A stretch of DNA of 64,000 bases. Origin: Paracoccus shanxieyensis. Its GTDB lineage: Bacteria > Pseudomonadota > Alphaproteobacteria > Rhodobacterales > Rhodobacteraceae. The notes below the pieces were generated by a model. That model made no database searches. It was not told where the DNA came from and saw only the letters and a program-made list of their open reading frames with translations. How positions within the stretch are numbered: position 1 is the stretch's first letter; the number at the start of each line of letters is the position of its first letter. The DNA lies in contig NZ_WMII01000011.1 in NCBI RefSeq assembly GCF_009711265.1, positions 87,748-151,747 on the forward strand, written 5' to 3'. Positions 1-8,250 of this stretch are shown piece by piece. A program made the position numbers and the translations under genes.

Positions 1-553
1 GCCCCGAGTTGAAGCTTTTGGCGGCGGTGATGTTGATCTCGGCCGCTTTCAGCGCGCGGGGGATCGCCGTCGGATCGGTGACATCGTTCGGCACCGCCCC
101 CATCAGGATCGCGCAATAGCCGAACAGCCGGTGCGACCAGATGAACCGCAGCAGCGCATTGGCCACGAAGAACAGCACGACGACGATCTTGATTTCCCAC
201 ATCAGCGCGGGAACGTGGTCGATGTCGAACTGACGCGCCACCCCGGCAAGCTGGTCGGTCTTGCCGATCAGCGCCAGCCCGCCGCCAATCGCGATCAGAC
301 AGGCCGAGGCGAAGAATGCCGTGCCTTCGCGCAATGTGGTCAGGATATTGGCGTCAAAGATCCGCGGTGAGCGGGTGACGAACTGGCGCATCCAGTCCCG
401 GCGGTATTCCTTCATCAGGATCGACACCGAGGGATGGTTCTTGGGCGGGTGTTCGATGAACCAGCCGATGGCGAACCAGCTGAAGAACAGCCAGAACAGC
501 GCAAGGGCGTCGGCGGGCGAAAAGGAACCGGGCAGGGCGAATAATGTCGTCAT
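1..553 (-). CDS. DUF599 family membrane protein (C-terminus cut by window edge)
   Basis: Reading leftward from the ATG at 553, 184 codons are open to the window edge, so the C-terminus is missing. The N-terminus reads MTTLFALPGSFSPADALALF and is followed by hydrophobic stretches (near residues 15-35, 75-95 and 115-135) typical of a multi-spanning inner-membrane protein. The motif EYRRDWM and the middle segment match what I know of DUF599 proteins, a family of unknown function common in Rhodobacteraceae. It is divergent from glcD, with about 115 bases between them. The family call is from recognition of the sequence; function is unknown. Confidence 0.72.
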   Translation of the reverse strand, partial: MTTLFALPGSFSPADALALFWLFFSWFAIGWFIEHPPKNHPSVSILMKEYRRDWMRQFVTRSPRIFDANILTTLREGTAFFASACLIAIGGGLALIGKTDQLAGVARQFDIDHVPALMWEIKIVVVLFFVANALLRFIWSHRLFGYCAILMGAVPNDVTDPTAIPRALKAAEINITAAKSFNSG

Positions 554-643
554 GGCCGAACTCTAGCCGCGGTCGTCAAAGGTTGCCAGCCTGCACCACG
601 CCGACTATCCAAAGAGTCGCGATTTGATTCGGGGAGGAAGAAA

Positions 644-670
644 ATGGCGCTTGCAGGGACAGCATTCTGA
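644..670 (+). CDS. Possible 8-residue leader peptide coupled to glcD
   Basis: A strong Shine-Dalgarno-like run (GGGGAGGAAG, 631-640) lies 3 bases before an ATG at 644. It opens a tiny frame, MALAGTAF, whose TGA (668-670) overlaps the glcD ATG as TGATG. glcD itself has no good ribosome site just upstream of its ATG, so reinitiation after this mini-frame is the simplest reading. Alternatively the purine run serves glcD directly despite being about 30 bases away. There is no protein evidence, so this is an inference from spacing alone. Confidence 0.35.
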   Translation: MALAGTAF

Positions 671-2115
671 TGCAGATGCCTGCGCCCGATCAGGGCATCA
701 TCGCACGGCGGACGCAGATCTCGGCCCGGTTGTCGGCGGCCGTTCCGGGCGCGGTGATCGACGATCCGACGGAAACGCGCGCCTATGAATGCGATGCGCT
801 GTCGGCCTATCGCTGCCCGCCCTTGGCGGTGGTCCTGCCCCGCACGACCCAAGAGGTCGCAGCCGTTCTGCGCATCTGTCATGACGAACGCGTGCCGGTC
901 GTGCCGCGCGGGGCGGGGACCAGCCTTGCGGGCGGCTCGATGCCCACGGCGGATGCGGTGGTGGTGGGGCTGTCGCGGATGAATGCCGTGCTTGAGACCG
1001 ATTTCGACGACCGCTTCATCCGGGTGCAGGCCGGGCGCACCAACCTGTCGGTGTCGGGCGCCGTGGATGCGGCGGGGTTTTTCTATGCGCCCGATCCCTC
1101 CAGCCAGCTGGCCTGTGCGATCGGCGGCAATATCGGCATGAATTCCGGCGGCGCGCATTGTCTGAAATACGGCGTCACCACCAATAACCTGCTGGGCGTC
1201 ACCATGGTGATGATGGATGGCAGCGTGGTCGAACTGGGCGGCCCGATGGGCGAGGCCGCCGGGCTGGATCTGCTGGGCGTCGTCTGCGGCTCGGAAGGGC
1301 AGCTTGGCATCGTTACCGAAGCCACGCTGCGCATCCTGCCCAAGCCGGTGGGCGCGCGGCCGGTGCTGGTGGGCTTTGACGCCTCGGAAACCGCCGGGGC
1401 CTGTGTGGCGGCGATCATCCGCGCGGGTGTGCTGCCCGTCGCAATCGAATTCATGGACCGCCCCTGCATCCGCGCGACCGAGGCCTTTGCCGGCGCGGGC
1501 TATCCCGATTGCGAGGCGCTGCTGATCATCGAGGTCGAGGGCAGCCCGCCCGAGATCGACGAACAGCTGGCGCTGATCCGCGGCATTGCCGACGGCTTTG
1601 CCCCCGTCGAATTCCGCGAAAGCCGGTCCGAGGACGAATCCCGCCGCATCTGGCTGGGCCGCAAATCGGCCTTTGGCGCGATGGGCCAGATCAACGATTA
1701 CATGTGCCTTGACGGCACCATCCCCGTCAGCACGCTGCCCGAGGTGCTGGCGGGCATTGCGCGGCTGTCGCAGGAATTCGGTCTGGATGTGGCCAATGTC
1801 TTTCATGCGGGCGATGGCAACATGCATCCGCTGATCCTTTACAACGCCAACACCCCCGGCGATCTGGAGCGCTGCGAGGCGCTGGGGGCCGAGATCCTGA
1901 AGCTGTGCGTGCAGGTCGGCGGCTGCCTGACCGGCGAACATGGCGTCGGCGTCGAAAAGCGCGAGCTGATGACCGCGCAATTCACCGCAGACGATCTTGA
2001 GGCGCAGATGCAGGTCAAGGATGTCTTCGATCCGTTCTGGCTGCTGAACGCGGCCAAGGTGTTTCCGCTGGCGGTCTCGGCCCCGCGCCGCGAAGGGCTG
2101 CGCAATGCGGCCTGA
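670..2115 (+). CDS. glcD: Glycolate oxidase, FAD-linked subunit GlcD
   Basis: GlcD is the catalytic flavoprotein of glycolate oxidase, which oxidises glycolate to glyoxylate and passes electrons through GlcF to the quinone pool. The 481-residue product has a normal length. It has an FAD-binding PCMH-type segment with VPRGAGTSLAGGS (about residues 79-91) and IGGNIGMNSGGAHCL (about 154-168). The C-terminal FAD-oxidase domain contains HAGDGNMHP (about 379) and GEHGVGVEKR (about 423). It overlaps glcE by 11 bases, and glcE overlaps glcF, so the three are translationally coupled in the expected D-E-F order. Lactate-type FAD/FeS dehydrogenases are the main alternative, but the downstream GlcE and GlcF make GlcD the better call. 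Confidence 0.95.
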   Translation: MQMPAPDQGIIARRTQISARLSAAVPGAVIDDPTETRAYECDALSAYRCPPLAVVLPRTTQEVAAVLRICHDERVPVVPRGAGTSLAGGSMPTADAVVVGLSRMNAVLETDFDDRFIRVQAGRTNLSVSGAVDAAGFFYAPDPSSQLACAIGGNIGMNSGGAHCLKYGVTTNNLLGVTMVMMDGSVVELGGPMGEAAGLDLLGVVCGSEGQLGIVTEATLRILPKPVGARPVLVGFDASETAGACVAAIIRAGVLPVAIEFMDRPCIRATEAFAGAGYPDCEALLIIEVEGSPPEIDEQLALIRGIADGFAPVEFRESRSEDESRRIWLGRKSAFGAMGQINDYMCLDGTIPVSTLPEVLAGIARLSQEFGLDVANVFHAGDGNMHPLILYNANTPGDLERCEALGAEILKLCVQVGGCLTGEHGVGVEKRELMTAQFTADDLEAQMQVKDVFDPFWLLNAAKVFPLAVSAPRREGLRNAA

Positions 2116-3148
2116 GACCGAGGCCGAACTGGCGCAGATGATCCGCGATGCCCGCAGCCCGCTATCCCCGGTCGGTGGCGGCACGCGGCTGCACCCCGGC
2201 GAAGGCGGCGCGGCGCGGCTGGATCTGCGCGGGCTCAGCGGCATCACGCTTTATGAGCCCGCCGCGCTGACCGTGGTGGCGCGGGTGGGCACGCCGCTGG
2301 CCGAGTTGCAATCCGCCTTGGCCGCCGAAGGGCAGATGCTGGCCTTCGAGCCGGACGCGCGCGACGGCTCGACCATCGGCGGCGTGGTTGCGGCCAATGC
2401 CTCGGGCGCGCGGCGCGTGCAATCGGGGGCGTGCCGCGATGCGCTGCTGGGCGTGCGCTTTGTCGACGGGCAGGGGCAGATCATCGCCAATGGTGGCCGG
2501 GTGATGAAGAACGTCACCGGCTATGATCTGGTCAAGCTGATGGCCGGGTCGCGCGGGCAGCTTGGGGTCTTGACCGAGGTGGCGCTGAAAACCGCGCCAA
2601 AGCCGCCCGTATCGGTCACGCTGGCCGTGCCGGGGTCGGCAACGGCTGCGGTCGGGGTGCTGACACAGGCGCTGACCGGACCCTATGACATCTCGGGGGC
2701 GGCATGGCTGCCGGGGCAGGGCGCGCTGGTCCGGGTCGAGGGGCTTGAGGGCTCGGTCGCGATCCGCAGCAAGGCGCTGGCCGAAAAGCTGGGCGCGGAC
2801 CCCGTGGCCTGCGACTGGGCCACGGTGCCGCGGGATGTGTCGGGCGATCTGTGGCGCATCATCTGCCGCCCGTCCGAGGCGCCGCGCCTGTTGGCCGCGC
2901 TGCCCGAACCCTTGGCGCTGGACTGGGGCGGCGGGCTGATCTGGGTGGCCTTGCCGCCCGGTCGGATGCCCGATTTGCCCGCATGGTCGGGCCATGCCAG
3001 CCGCGTGTCGGGCGATGCTGCCCTGACCCTCCCGGCGCTGAACCCTGTGGTCTCGCGCCTGAACGCCAGCCTCCGCGAGCGGTTCGATCCGCGCGGGATT
3101 TTTGCCAGCGACGGAACATGCAGACAAATTTCACGCCTCAGCAGCTGA
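2105..3148 (+). CDS. glcE: Glycolate oxidase, FAD-binding subunit GlcE
   Basis: This is the second flavin-binding subunit of glycolate oxidase, related to GlcD but shorter (347 residues), with a PCMH-type FAD-binding domain and a reduced C-terminal half. Visible motifs are PVGGGTRLHPG (about residues 22-32) and DGSTIGGVVAANASG (about 93-107), followed by GGRVMKNVTGYDLVKLMAGS. Its start lies inside the end of glcD and its last 31 bases overlap the start of glcF. Tight overlap on both sides indicates a single operon and coupled translation. GlcE is required together with D and F for oxidase activity in the Escherichia coli system. Confidence 0.93.
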   Translation: MRPETEAELAQMIRDARSPLSPVGGGTRLHPGEGGAARLDLRGLSGITLYEPAALTVVARVGTPLAELQSALAAEGQMLAFEPDARDGSTIGGVVAANASGARRVQSGACRDALLGVRFVDGQGQIIANGGRVMKNVTGYDLVKLMAGSRGQLGVLTEVALKTAPKPPVSVTLAVPGSATAAVGVLTQALTGPYDISGAAWLPGQGALVRVEGLEGSVAIRSKALAEKLGADPVACDWATVPRDVSGDLWRIICRPSEAPRLLAALPEPLALDWGGGLIWVALPPGRMPDLPAWSGHASRVSGDAALTLPALNPVVSRLNASLRERFDPRGIFASDGTCRQISRLSS

Positions 3149-4407
3149 CCGATCCGCTTGTCGCGCGGTCCAACAAGATCCTGCGCGCCTGCGTGCATTG
3201 CGGGTTCTGCACCGCCACATGCCCGACCTATCAGGTGCTGGGCGATGAATTGGACAGCCCGCGCGGCCGGATCTATCTGATTAAGGACATGCTGGAGAAC
3301 GGCCGGGATGCGGATGAAAAGACCGTCAAGCATCTGGATCGCTGCCTTGGCTGTCTAAGCTGCATGACGACCTGCCCCTCGGGGGTGGATTACATGCATC
3401 TGATCGACCATGCCCGGCTGCATGTCGAACAGACCTATCGCCGCCCGTGGCGCGACCGGGCGCTGCGCTGGATGCTGGCGCGGGTCCTGCCGCATGCCGG
3501 GCGCTTCCGGCTGGCGCTGATGGCGGCGAAACTGGCGCGGCCTTTCGCGCGGCTGATGCCCGATGCCCGGCTGCGCGCCATGCTGGAGATGGCCCCCGGA
3601 TCGCTGCCCGCGCCCACGCGCGAGGATGGCGTGCATCCGGCCGAAGGCCCGCGCCGCGCCCGCGTCGCGTTGATGCCGGGCTGTGCGCAGCGCACGCTGA
3701 ACACCGACATCAACGCCGCCACCATCCGCCTGCTGCAACGCGCCGGCTGCGAGGTGGTGGTGCCCGAAAGCTTTGGCTGCTGCGGCGCGCTGACCCATCA
3801 CATGGGCCGCGAGCATGACGCGCTTGCCTCGGCCCGCGCGACGATCCGCAGCTTTCTGGCAGCCGGGCCGCTGGATGCCATCGTCATCAATACCTCGGGT
3901 TGCGGCACGACGATCAAGGATTACGGCAAGATCTTCGCGGGCGATCCGATGCAGCCCGAAGCCGCGAAGGTGGCGGGGCTTGCCCGCGACGTGACCGAGT
4001 TTCTGGAGGCGCATGGCCTGCCCGAAGGCACCGCGCCGGATCTGCGCGTGGCCTATCATTCGGCCTGTTCGCTGCAGCATGGCCAGCAAATCCGGTCCGC
4101 GCCGAAATCCCTGCTGGTGCAGGCGGGTTTTACCGTGGTCGAGCCCGAGAACCCGCATCTGTGCTGTGGATCGGCCGGGACATATAACCTGCTGCAGCCC
4201 GAGCTTTCTGGCGAATTGAAGCGCCGCAAGGTCGCCACGCTTGAGGCGGTCGCGCCGCAGGTGATCGCGGCGGGCAATATCGGCTGCATGATGCAGATCG
4301 GCACGGGGACCGGGGTTCCGGTGGTGCATACGGTCGAATTGCTGGATTGGGCCAGCGGCGGGCCGCGCCCAGCGGCCTTGACGCAGGCACCTGCCATCCC
4401 CACCTGA
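3118..4407 (+). CDS. glcF: Glycolate oxidase, iron-sulfur subunit GlcF
   Basis: GlcF carries electrons from the flavin subunits to the membrane quinone pool. From the ATG at 3118 it is 429 residues, the usual size. Two ferredoxin-like 4Fe-4S motifs are visible, CVHCGFCTATCP (from about residue 25) and CLGCLSCMTTCP (from about 76). Two cysteine-rich CCG-type domains follow (SFGCCGAL and LCCGSAGTYN), as in GlcF and heterodisulfide-reductase-like proteins. The 3118 start matches GlcF N-termini (MQTNFTPQQL) and creates a 31-base overlap with glcE. A longer frame begins upstream, but it only reads through glcE in another phase. Confidence 0.95.
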   Translation: MQTNFTPQQLTDPLVARSNKILRACVHCGFCTATCPTYQVLGDELDSPRGRIYLIKDMLENGRDADEKTVKHLDRCLGCLSCMTTCPSGVDYMHLIDHARLHVEQTYRRPWRDRALRWMLARVLPHAGRFRLALMAAKLARPFARLMPDARLRAMLEMAPGSLPAPTREDGVHPAEGPRRARVALMPGCAQRTLNTDINAATIRLLQRAGCEVVVPESFGCCGALTHHMGREHDALASARATIRSFLAAGPLDAIVINTSGCGTTIKDYGKIFAGDPMQPEAAKVAGLARDVTEFLEAHGLPEGTAPDLRVAYHSACSLQHGQQIRSAPKSLLVQAGFTVVEPENPHLCCGSAGTYNLLQPELSGELKRRKVATLEAVAPQVIAAGNIGCMMQIGTGTGVPVVHTVELLDWASGGPRPAALTQAPAIPT

Positions 4408-4496
4408 AGCCTGTCGGACGGCCCGGATGGGCGCCGACGCAATGCCCGCCCGCATCGGGGGGCTTGCCTTTGTATCGCTTTAATAAGGATGCGAAA

Positions 4497-4943
4497 ATGC
4501 GTAACTTCGATTTGACCCCGCTTTACCGTGCCTCGGTCGGGTTTGACCGTATGGCCGATGTCATGGACCGGGCGCTGTCCGCCGATATCGCCAGCTACCC
4601 CCCCTATAATATCGAGAAAACCGGCGAGAATGCCTATCGCATCGCCATTGCCGTCGCGGGTTTCGGGGCCGATGATCTGAATGTCGAGGTCAAGGATGGT
4701 GCCGTCATCGTCTCGGGGCGCAAGGCCGCCGAGGATGAGGGCCGGAGCTTCCTGCATCGCGGCATCGCCACCCGCGCCTTTGAGCGCCGCTTCACGCTGG
4801 CCGATCACGTCCGCGTCGAGGGCGCGAGCCATGTGGACGGGATGCTGAACATCGATCTGGTGCGCGAGATCCCGGAATCGCTGAAACCGCGCCGCATCGA
4901 GATCGCCAAATCGTTGAAATCGGTCGAGAAGCTGGACGCCTGA
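4497..4943 (+). CDS. Small heat-shock protein (Hsp20/IbpA type)
   Basis: This is a holdase chaperone that binds unfolding proteins. From the ATG at 4497 (preceded by AAGGA) it encodes 148 residues: a short N-terminal arm (MRNFDLTPLYR), then an alpha-crystallin domain beginning near YPPYNIEKTGENAYRIA (about residue 34), and a C-terminal tail. The IbpA-like segment FAVAGF is here IAVAGFGADDL, and HRGIATRAFERRFTL is the usual core. It follows glcF by about 90 bases and is probably a separate heat-induced unit, although I could not identify a convincing heat-shock promoter. Confidence 0.92.
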   Translation: MRNFDLTPLYRASVGFDRMADVMDRALSADIASYPPYNIEKTGENAYRIAIAVAGFGADDLNVEVKDGAVIVSGRKAAEDEGRSFLHRGIATRAFERRFTLADHVRVEGASHVDGMLNIDLVREIPESLKPRRIEIAKSLKSVEKLDA

Positions 4944-4952
4944 CCGGCGTCG

Positions 4953-5000
4953 CCGGGGGCGCTGCCCCCGGACCCCCGGGGGTATTTGCAAAACAAGGAA
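4953..5000 (+). repeat. Rhodobacteraceae GC-rich intergenic repeat
   Basis: The segment contains GGGGGCGCTGCCCCCGGACC followed by CCCGGGGGTATTTGC and an AAG-rich tail. It has internal dyads (GGGGGC/GCCCCC and CCCCCGGGGG). I recognise this style of element (a G/C-run dyad, then a TATTT and AAGAAG-like tail) as a dispersed repeat downstream of genes in many Rhodobacteraceae genomes. Only one copy is present here, so its repeated nature cannot be shown from this window. Confidence 0.6.
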
Positions 5001-5008
5001 GACGGGAG

Positions 5009-5038
5009 GGGCGCTGTGGTGGCGCCCTTCGAAATTTT
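5009..5038 (+). terminator. Possible terminator after the Hsp20 gene
   Basis: The inverted repeat GGGCGC (5009-5014) / GCGCCC (5022-5027) has a 7-base loop, followed by TTCGAAATTTT. The T-run begins 7 bases after the stem, so it is not a textbook intrinsic terminator. It lies between the convergent hsp20 and recR genes and could serve either side. Confidence 0.35.
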
Positions 5039-5055
5039 GGTTCAGAATTTGCGGT

Positions 5056-5655
5056 TCAGAATTTTCGGCGGGCGCGCAGGGCGGCGCTGATGGTGCCGTC
5101 GTCGAGATAGTCGAGCTCACCGCCGATGGGCACGCCCTGGGCAAGTCCGGTGACGCTGACATACGTGGGGGCCAGCGCCTCGGCGATGTAATGCGCGGTG
5201 GTCTGGCCATCGACGGTGGCCGAGAGGGCGAGGATGACCTCGGTGATGTTTTCATCCGCGATGCGGTCGATCAGTGCCGGGATGCGCAGATCGTCGGGGC
5301 CGATTTCATCCAGAGCCGAGAGGCTGCCGCCGAGGACGTGGTAGCGGCCCCGGAAGGCGCGGCCGCGTTCCATGGCCCAGAGGTCGGCCACATCGGTCAC
5401 GACGCAGATTTCGCCGGTGGCGCGAGCCGGATCTTCGCAGATCGGGCAGATATCGCCCGCCGTGACATTGCCGCAGACGATGCATTCGCGCGCCTGTTCC
5501 GCGACATTGGCCATCAGGCCCGCCAGTTGCGCCATCTGTCCGGTGCGGCGGCGGATCAGATGCAGCACCACCCTGCGGGCCGAGCGCGGGCCAAGGCCCG
5601 GCAGCCGCGCCATGGTGGCGATCAATGTCTGGATGTCATCGTCCGAAGACGCCAT
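5056..5655 (-). CDS. recR: Recombination mediator protein RecR
   Basis: RecR works with RecF/RecO to load RecA on gapped DNA. The 199-residue product has the family architecture: an N-terminal helix-hairpin-helix region ([16 protein letters not shown], about 15-30), a four-cysteine zinc finger (C-IVC...ICPIC, about 57-72) and a Toprim domain ([15 protein letters not shown], about 83-97, then [19 protein letters not shown]). The ATG directly follows the ybaB stop, in the classic dnaX-ybaB-recR operon. I see no anomalies. Confidence 0.97.
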   Translation of the reverse strand: MASSDDDIQTLIATMARLPGLGPRSARRVVLHLIRRRTGQMAQLAGLMANVAEQARECIVCGNVTAGDICPICEDPARATGEICVVTDVADLWAMERGRAFRGRYHVLGGSLSALDEIGPDDLRIPALIDRIADENITEVILALSATVDGQTTAHYIAEALAPTYVSVTGLAQGVPIGGELDYLDDGTISAALRARRKF

Positions 5656-6000
5656 TCAGAAGGGCATCTTCATATCGGCGGGCAGGCCCATTTCGCGGGT
5701 CAGCCGGGCCATTTCGTCCTGTGCCTTGTCCTGCGCGCGGCGCTGCGCGTCCTTGATCGCGGCAAGGATCAGATCCTCGACCACTTCCTTTTCCGAGGCG
5801 ACGAAGATCGAGGGGTCGATATCCAGCGCCGTCAGTTCGCCCTTGGCCGTGGCCGTCGCCTTGACGAGCCCCGCGCCGGATTCGCCGGTGACGGTCAGCT
5901 TGGCAAGCCCGTCCTGCATTTCGGCCATCTTGGTCTGCATCTGCTGCGCGGTTTCCATCATTTTCGACAGATCGCCGAGGCCACCCAATCCTTTGAACAT
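5656..6000 (-). CDS. YbaB/EbfC family nucleoid-associated protein
   Basis: This is a small DNA-binding protein (114 residues) of the YbaB/EbfC family, thought to act as a dimer on the nucleoid. The start MFKGLGGLGDLSKMMETAQQ and the long amphipathic helix that follows are typical, as is the central segment GLVKATATAKGELTALDIDP. It sits between dnaX (3 bases upstream) and recR (adjacent), and this conserved order supports the call. Confidence 0.94.
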   Translation of the reverse strand: MFKGLGGLGDLSKMMETAQQMQTKMAEMQDGLAKLTVTGESGAGLVKATATAKGELTALDIDPSIFVASEKEVVEDLILAAIKDAQRRAQDKAQDEMARLTREMGLPADMKMPF

Positions 6001-6003
6001 TGC

Positions 6004-7779
6004 TTATTCCTCGTCCTCGAAGGGATCCCATTCTTCGACCTCGGCCACCGGGCCTTCGGTCAGCTCATGCGGGGATGTATCCTCGCCCGCGGGCTTTTCA
6101 ACCGTGACCGGCACCGGAACCGGCCGGATGCGGGTGATTTTCGCCTGCGGGAAAGCGGTGAAGATCGCCTGCACCGCGGGATTGTCCATGACGCGGGCGC
6201 GCACCGCCGCCTCGCGGGCAAGGCGCTGTTCCGTCACCGTGGGCTGGCCGGGTTCCGAGACCACGACGACCGCCCAGCGTTGCCCGCCCGTCCAGCCGCG
6301 CAGGCGTTCGGCAAGACGCTGGGCAAAGTCGCGCGGCGCGGTATCGGTGGGGTTGAATTCGATCCGGCCCGGCGCATAGCGCACAAGGCGCAGGTGATCC
6401 TCGACATCCAGAAGCAGCTTCATGTCGCGCATGCGGCGGATCAGATCGACCACGGCATCGAAATCGGGAAAGCCTGCCAGCGCATCGGGCGAAACCGCGA
6501 TCGCCGCCGCGCTGCCGGAGGGCTGCACGGCCATCGGCGCGCGCGGCGCTGCGGCGCGGGGCGCGTCGCTGCGGCTGGCCTGCGGCGCGGTGCGCTGGGT
6601 GAATTCGCCCGCCGCCGCCGAGGCCTGCACCTTGCGGATCAGCGCCTCGGGGTCGGGCAGGTCGGCCACATGGGTCAGGCGGATGATGGCCATTTCCGCA
6701 GCCATCATCGCATTTGGGGCCATGCCCACTTCTTCAAGGGATTTCAGCAGCATCTGCCACAACCGCGTCAGCGCGCGCATCGGCACGCGTTCGGCGATGT
6801 CCTGACCGCACGTGCGTTCGTCGGGGCCGATGGTGGGATCGTCCAGCGCCTCGGGGGTGATCTTGACGATGCTGATCCAATGCGTGATCTCGGCCAGATC
6901 GCGCAGCACGGCCATGGGATCGGCGCCATCGGCATATTGCGCCTGCAATTCCGCCAGAGCCTGTGCCGCATCGCCGCGCAGGATCATGTCGAACAGGTCC
7001 AGCACCCGGCCCCGGTCGGCCAGACCCAGCATGGCGCGCACCTGCGGCGCGGTGGTTTCGCCCGCGCCATGGCTGATCGCCTGATCCAGCAGGCTGGTCG
7101 CATCGCGGGCCGAGCCTTCAGCGGCGCGTGTCACCAGCGCCAGCGCGTCATCGGTGATCTGCGCGCCTTCGCGGTCGGCGATCTTGCGCAGCAGCGCGAT
7201 CATCACCTCGGGCTCGATCCGGCGCAGGTCGAAGCGCTGGCAGCGCGAGAGCACCGTGACCGGAACCTTGCGGATTTCCGTGGTGGCAAAGATGAATTTC
7301 ACATGCGGCGGCGGTTCCTCCAGCGTCTTCAAAAGCGCGTTGAAGGCGCTGGTCGACAGCATGTGCACTTCGTCGATGATATAGATCTTGTAGCGCGCCG
7401 AGGCCGCGCGATAATGCACCGATTCAATGATTTCGCGGATGTCATTGACGCCGGTACGGGATGCGGCGTCCATCTCCATGACATCGACATGGCGGCCTTC
7501 GCTGATCGCCACGCAATGTTCGCAGACCCCGCAAGGCTCGGTCGTGGGGCCGCCCGCGCCGTCGGGGCCGATGCAGTTCAGCCCCTTGGCGATGATGCGG
7601 GCGGTGGTGGTCTTGCCGGTCCCCCGGATGCCGGTCATGATGAAGGCCTGCGCGATGCGGTCGGCGGCGAAGGCATTTTCCAGCGTCCGCACCATGGCAT
7701 CCTGACCGACCAGATCGGCGAATGTCTCGGGGCGGTATTTCCGCGCCAGCACTTGATAGGTCTTGTCGCTTTCGGTCAT
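6004..7779 (-). CDS. dnaX: DNA polymerase III subunits gamma/tau
   Basis: DnaX is the clamp-loader ATPase and holoenzyme organiser. The 591-residue product has an AAA+ domain with Walker A GIRGTGKTT (about residues 50-58), a four-cysteine zinc module (NC...PCGVCEHC, about 68-88), Walker B YIIDEVHML, and the sensor/arginine-finger motif LSRCQRFDLRR. The C-terminal third is Ala/Pro-rich, followed by a tau-type domain ending in an acidic tail. The length fits a full tau form. I see no obvious slippery A-run for a gamma frameshift, but I did not examine every codon for one. It is first in the dnaX-ybaB-recR operon. Confidence 0.96.
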   Translation of the reverse strand: MTESDKTYQVLARKYRPETFADLVGQDAMVRTLENAFAADRIAQAFIMTGIRGTGKTTTARIIAKGLNCIGPDGAGGPTTEPCGVCEHCVAISEGRHVDVMEMDAASRTGVNDIREIIESVHYRAASARYKIYIIDEVHMLSTSAFNALLKTLEEPPPHVKFIFATTEIRKVPVTVLSRCQRFDLRRIEPEVMIALLRKIADREGAQITDDALALVTRAAEGSARDATSLLDQAISHGAGETTAPQVRAMLGLADRGRVLDLFDMILRGDAAQALAELQAQYADGADPMAVLRDLAEITHWISIVKITPEALDDPTIGPDERTCGQDIAERVPMRALTRLWQMLLKSLEEVGMAPNAMMAAEMAIIRLTHVADLPDPEALIRKVQASAAAGEFTQRTAPQASRSDAPRAAAPRAPMAVQPSGSAAAIAVSPDALAGFPDFDAVVDLIRRMRDMKLLLDVEDHLRLVRYAPGRIEFNPTDTAPRDFAQRLAERLRGWTGGQRWAVVVVSEPGQPTVTEQRLAREAAVRARVMDNPAVQAIFTAFPQAKITRIRPVPVPVTVEKPAGEDTSPHELTEGPVAEVEEWDPFEDEE

Positions 7780-7837
7780 GTCCCGGCCTTGTTGCTGGCC
7801 GGCAGATTAGCCGCAGGTCCGGGGGGCGGCAACCGAT

Positions 7838-8122
7838 TCAGGCCGGTTGCCAGTCGAAGACCAGTTCCTCGCGGAAGGCGAAGCGGGCGATGTGGCTGTC
7901 GGTGACCTGTTGCAGATGCGCCATCGCGTCGGGCGGGGCGGTCAGGCGGATCGACAGCGTATCTGCCGAAGAGGTCAGCTCGATCACGCGGTCTTCGGGC
8001 ATGGCGATGCGGGCCTGTGTCGGATCGAAGCTGACGTCGAATTTGTGGGTCCAGTGTTTGGCCAGCTGTTGCAGATAGCGGCTGCCATGTTCGGTCGGCA
8101 CGTCGCAGCGGGTCTGAAGCAT
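7838..8122 (-). CDS. DUF2218 family protein
   Basis: The gene encodes 94 residues from the ATG at 8122. The sequence has YLQQLAKHWTHKF (about 18-30), a run resembling a nucleic-acid or metal-binding mini-domain, then alternating strands (RVIELTSSADTLSIRLTA) and FREELVFDWQP at the C-terminus. I recognise this as DUF2218, a small cytoplasmic family of unknown role, often found beside iron-uptake genes. No such genes are adjacent here. A longer upstream in-frame extension exists, but it would run into a region without family similarity. Confidence 0.8.
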   Translation of the reverse strand: MLQTRCDVPTEHGSRYLQQLAKHWTHKFDVSFDPTQARIAMPEDRVIELTSSADTLSIRLTAPPDAMAHLQQVTDSHIARFAFREELVFDWQPA

Positions 8123-8250
8123 GATGTTTCCTTGCGCTAAATCATCCCGGCTGGCAGGGGGCTGGCGGGAAATCGGGCAGATACAATGCCTTGCGTCACG
8201 AACGCGTGAACTGTGCATGGCAGCGGTCTGCGCCATCCCATATAATGCCC

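Noticed and set aside
5191..7905. Long open frame (about 900 codons) on the plus strand opposite dnaX, ybaB and recR
   Set aside because: It is a mirror of strongly conserved minus-strand genes. In GC-rich DNA the opposite strand often stays open, and its translation has low-complexity His/Arg/Asp-rich composition with no domain.
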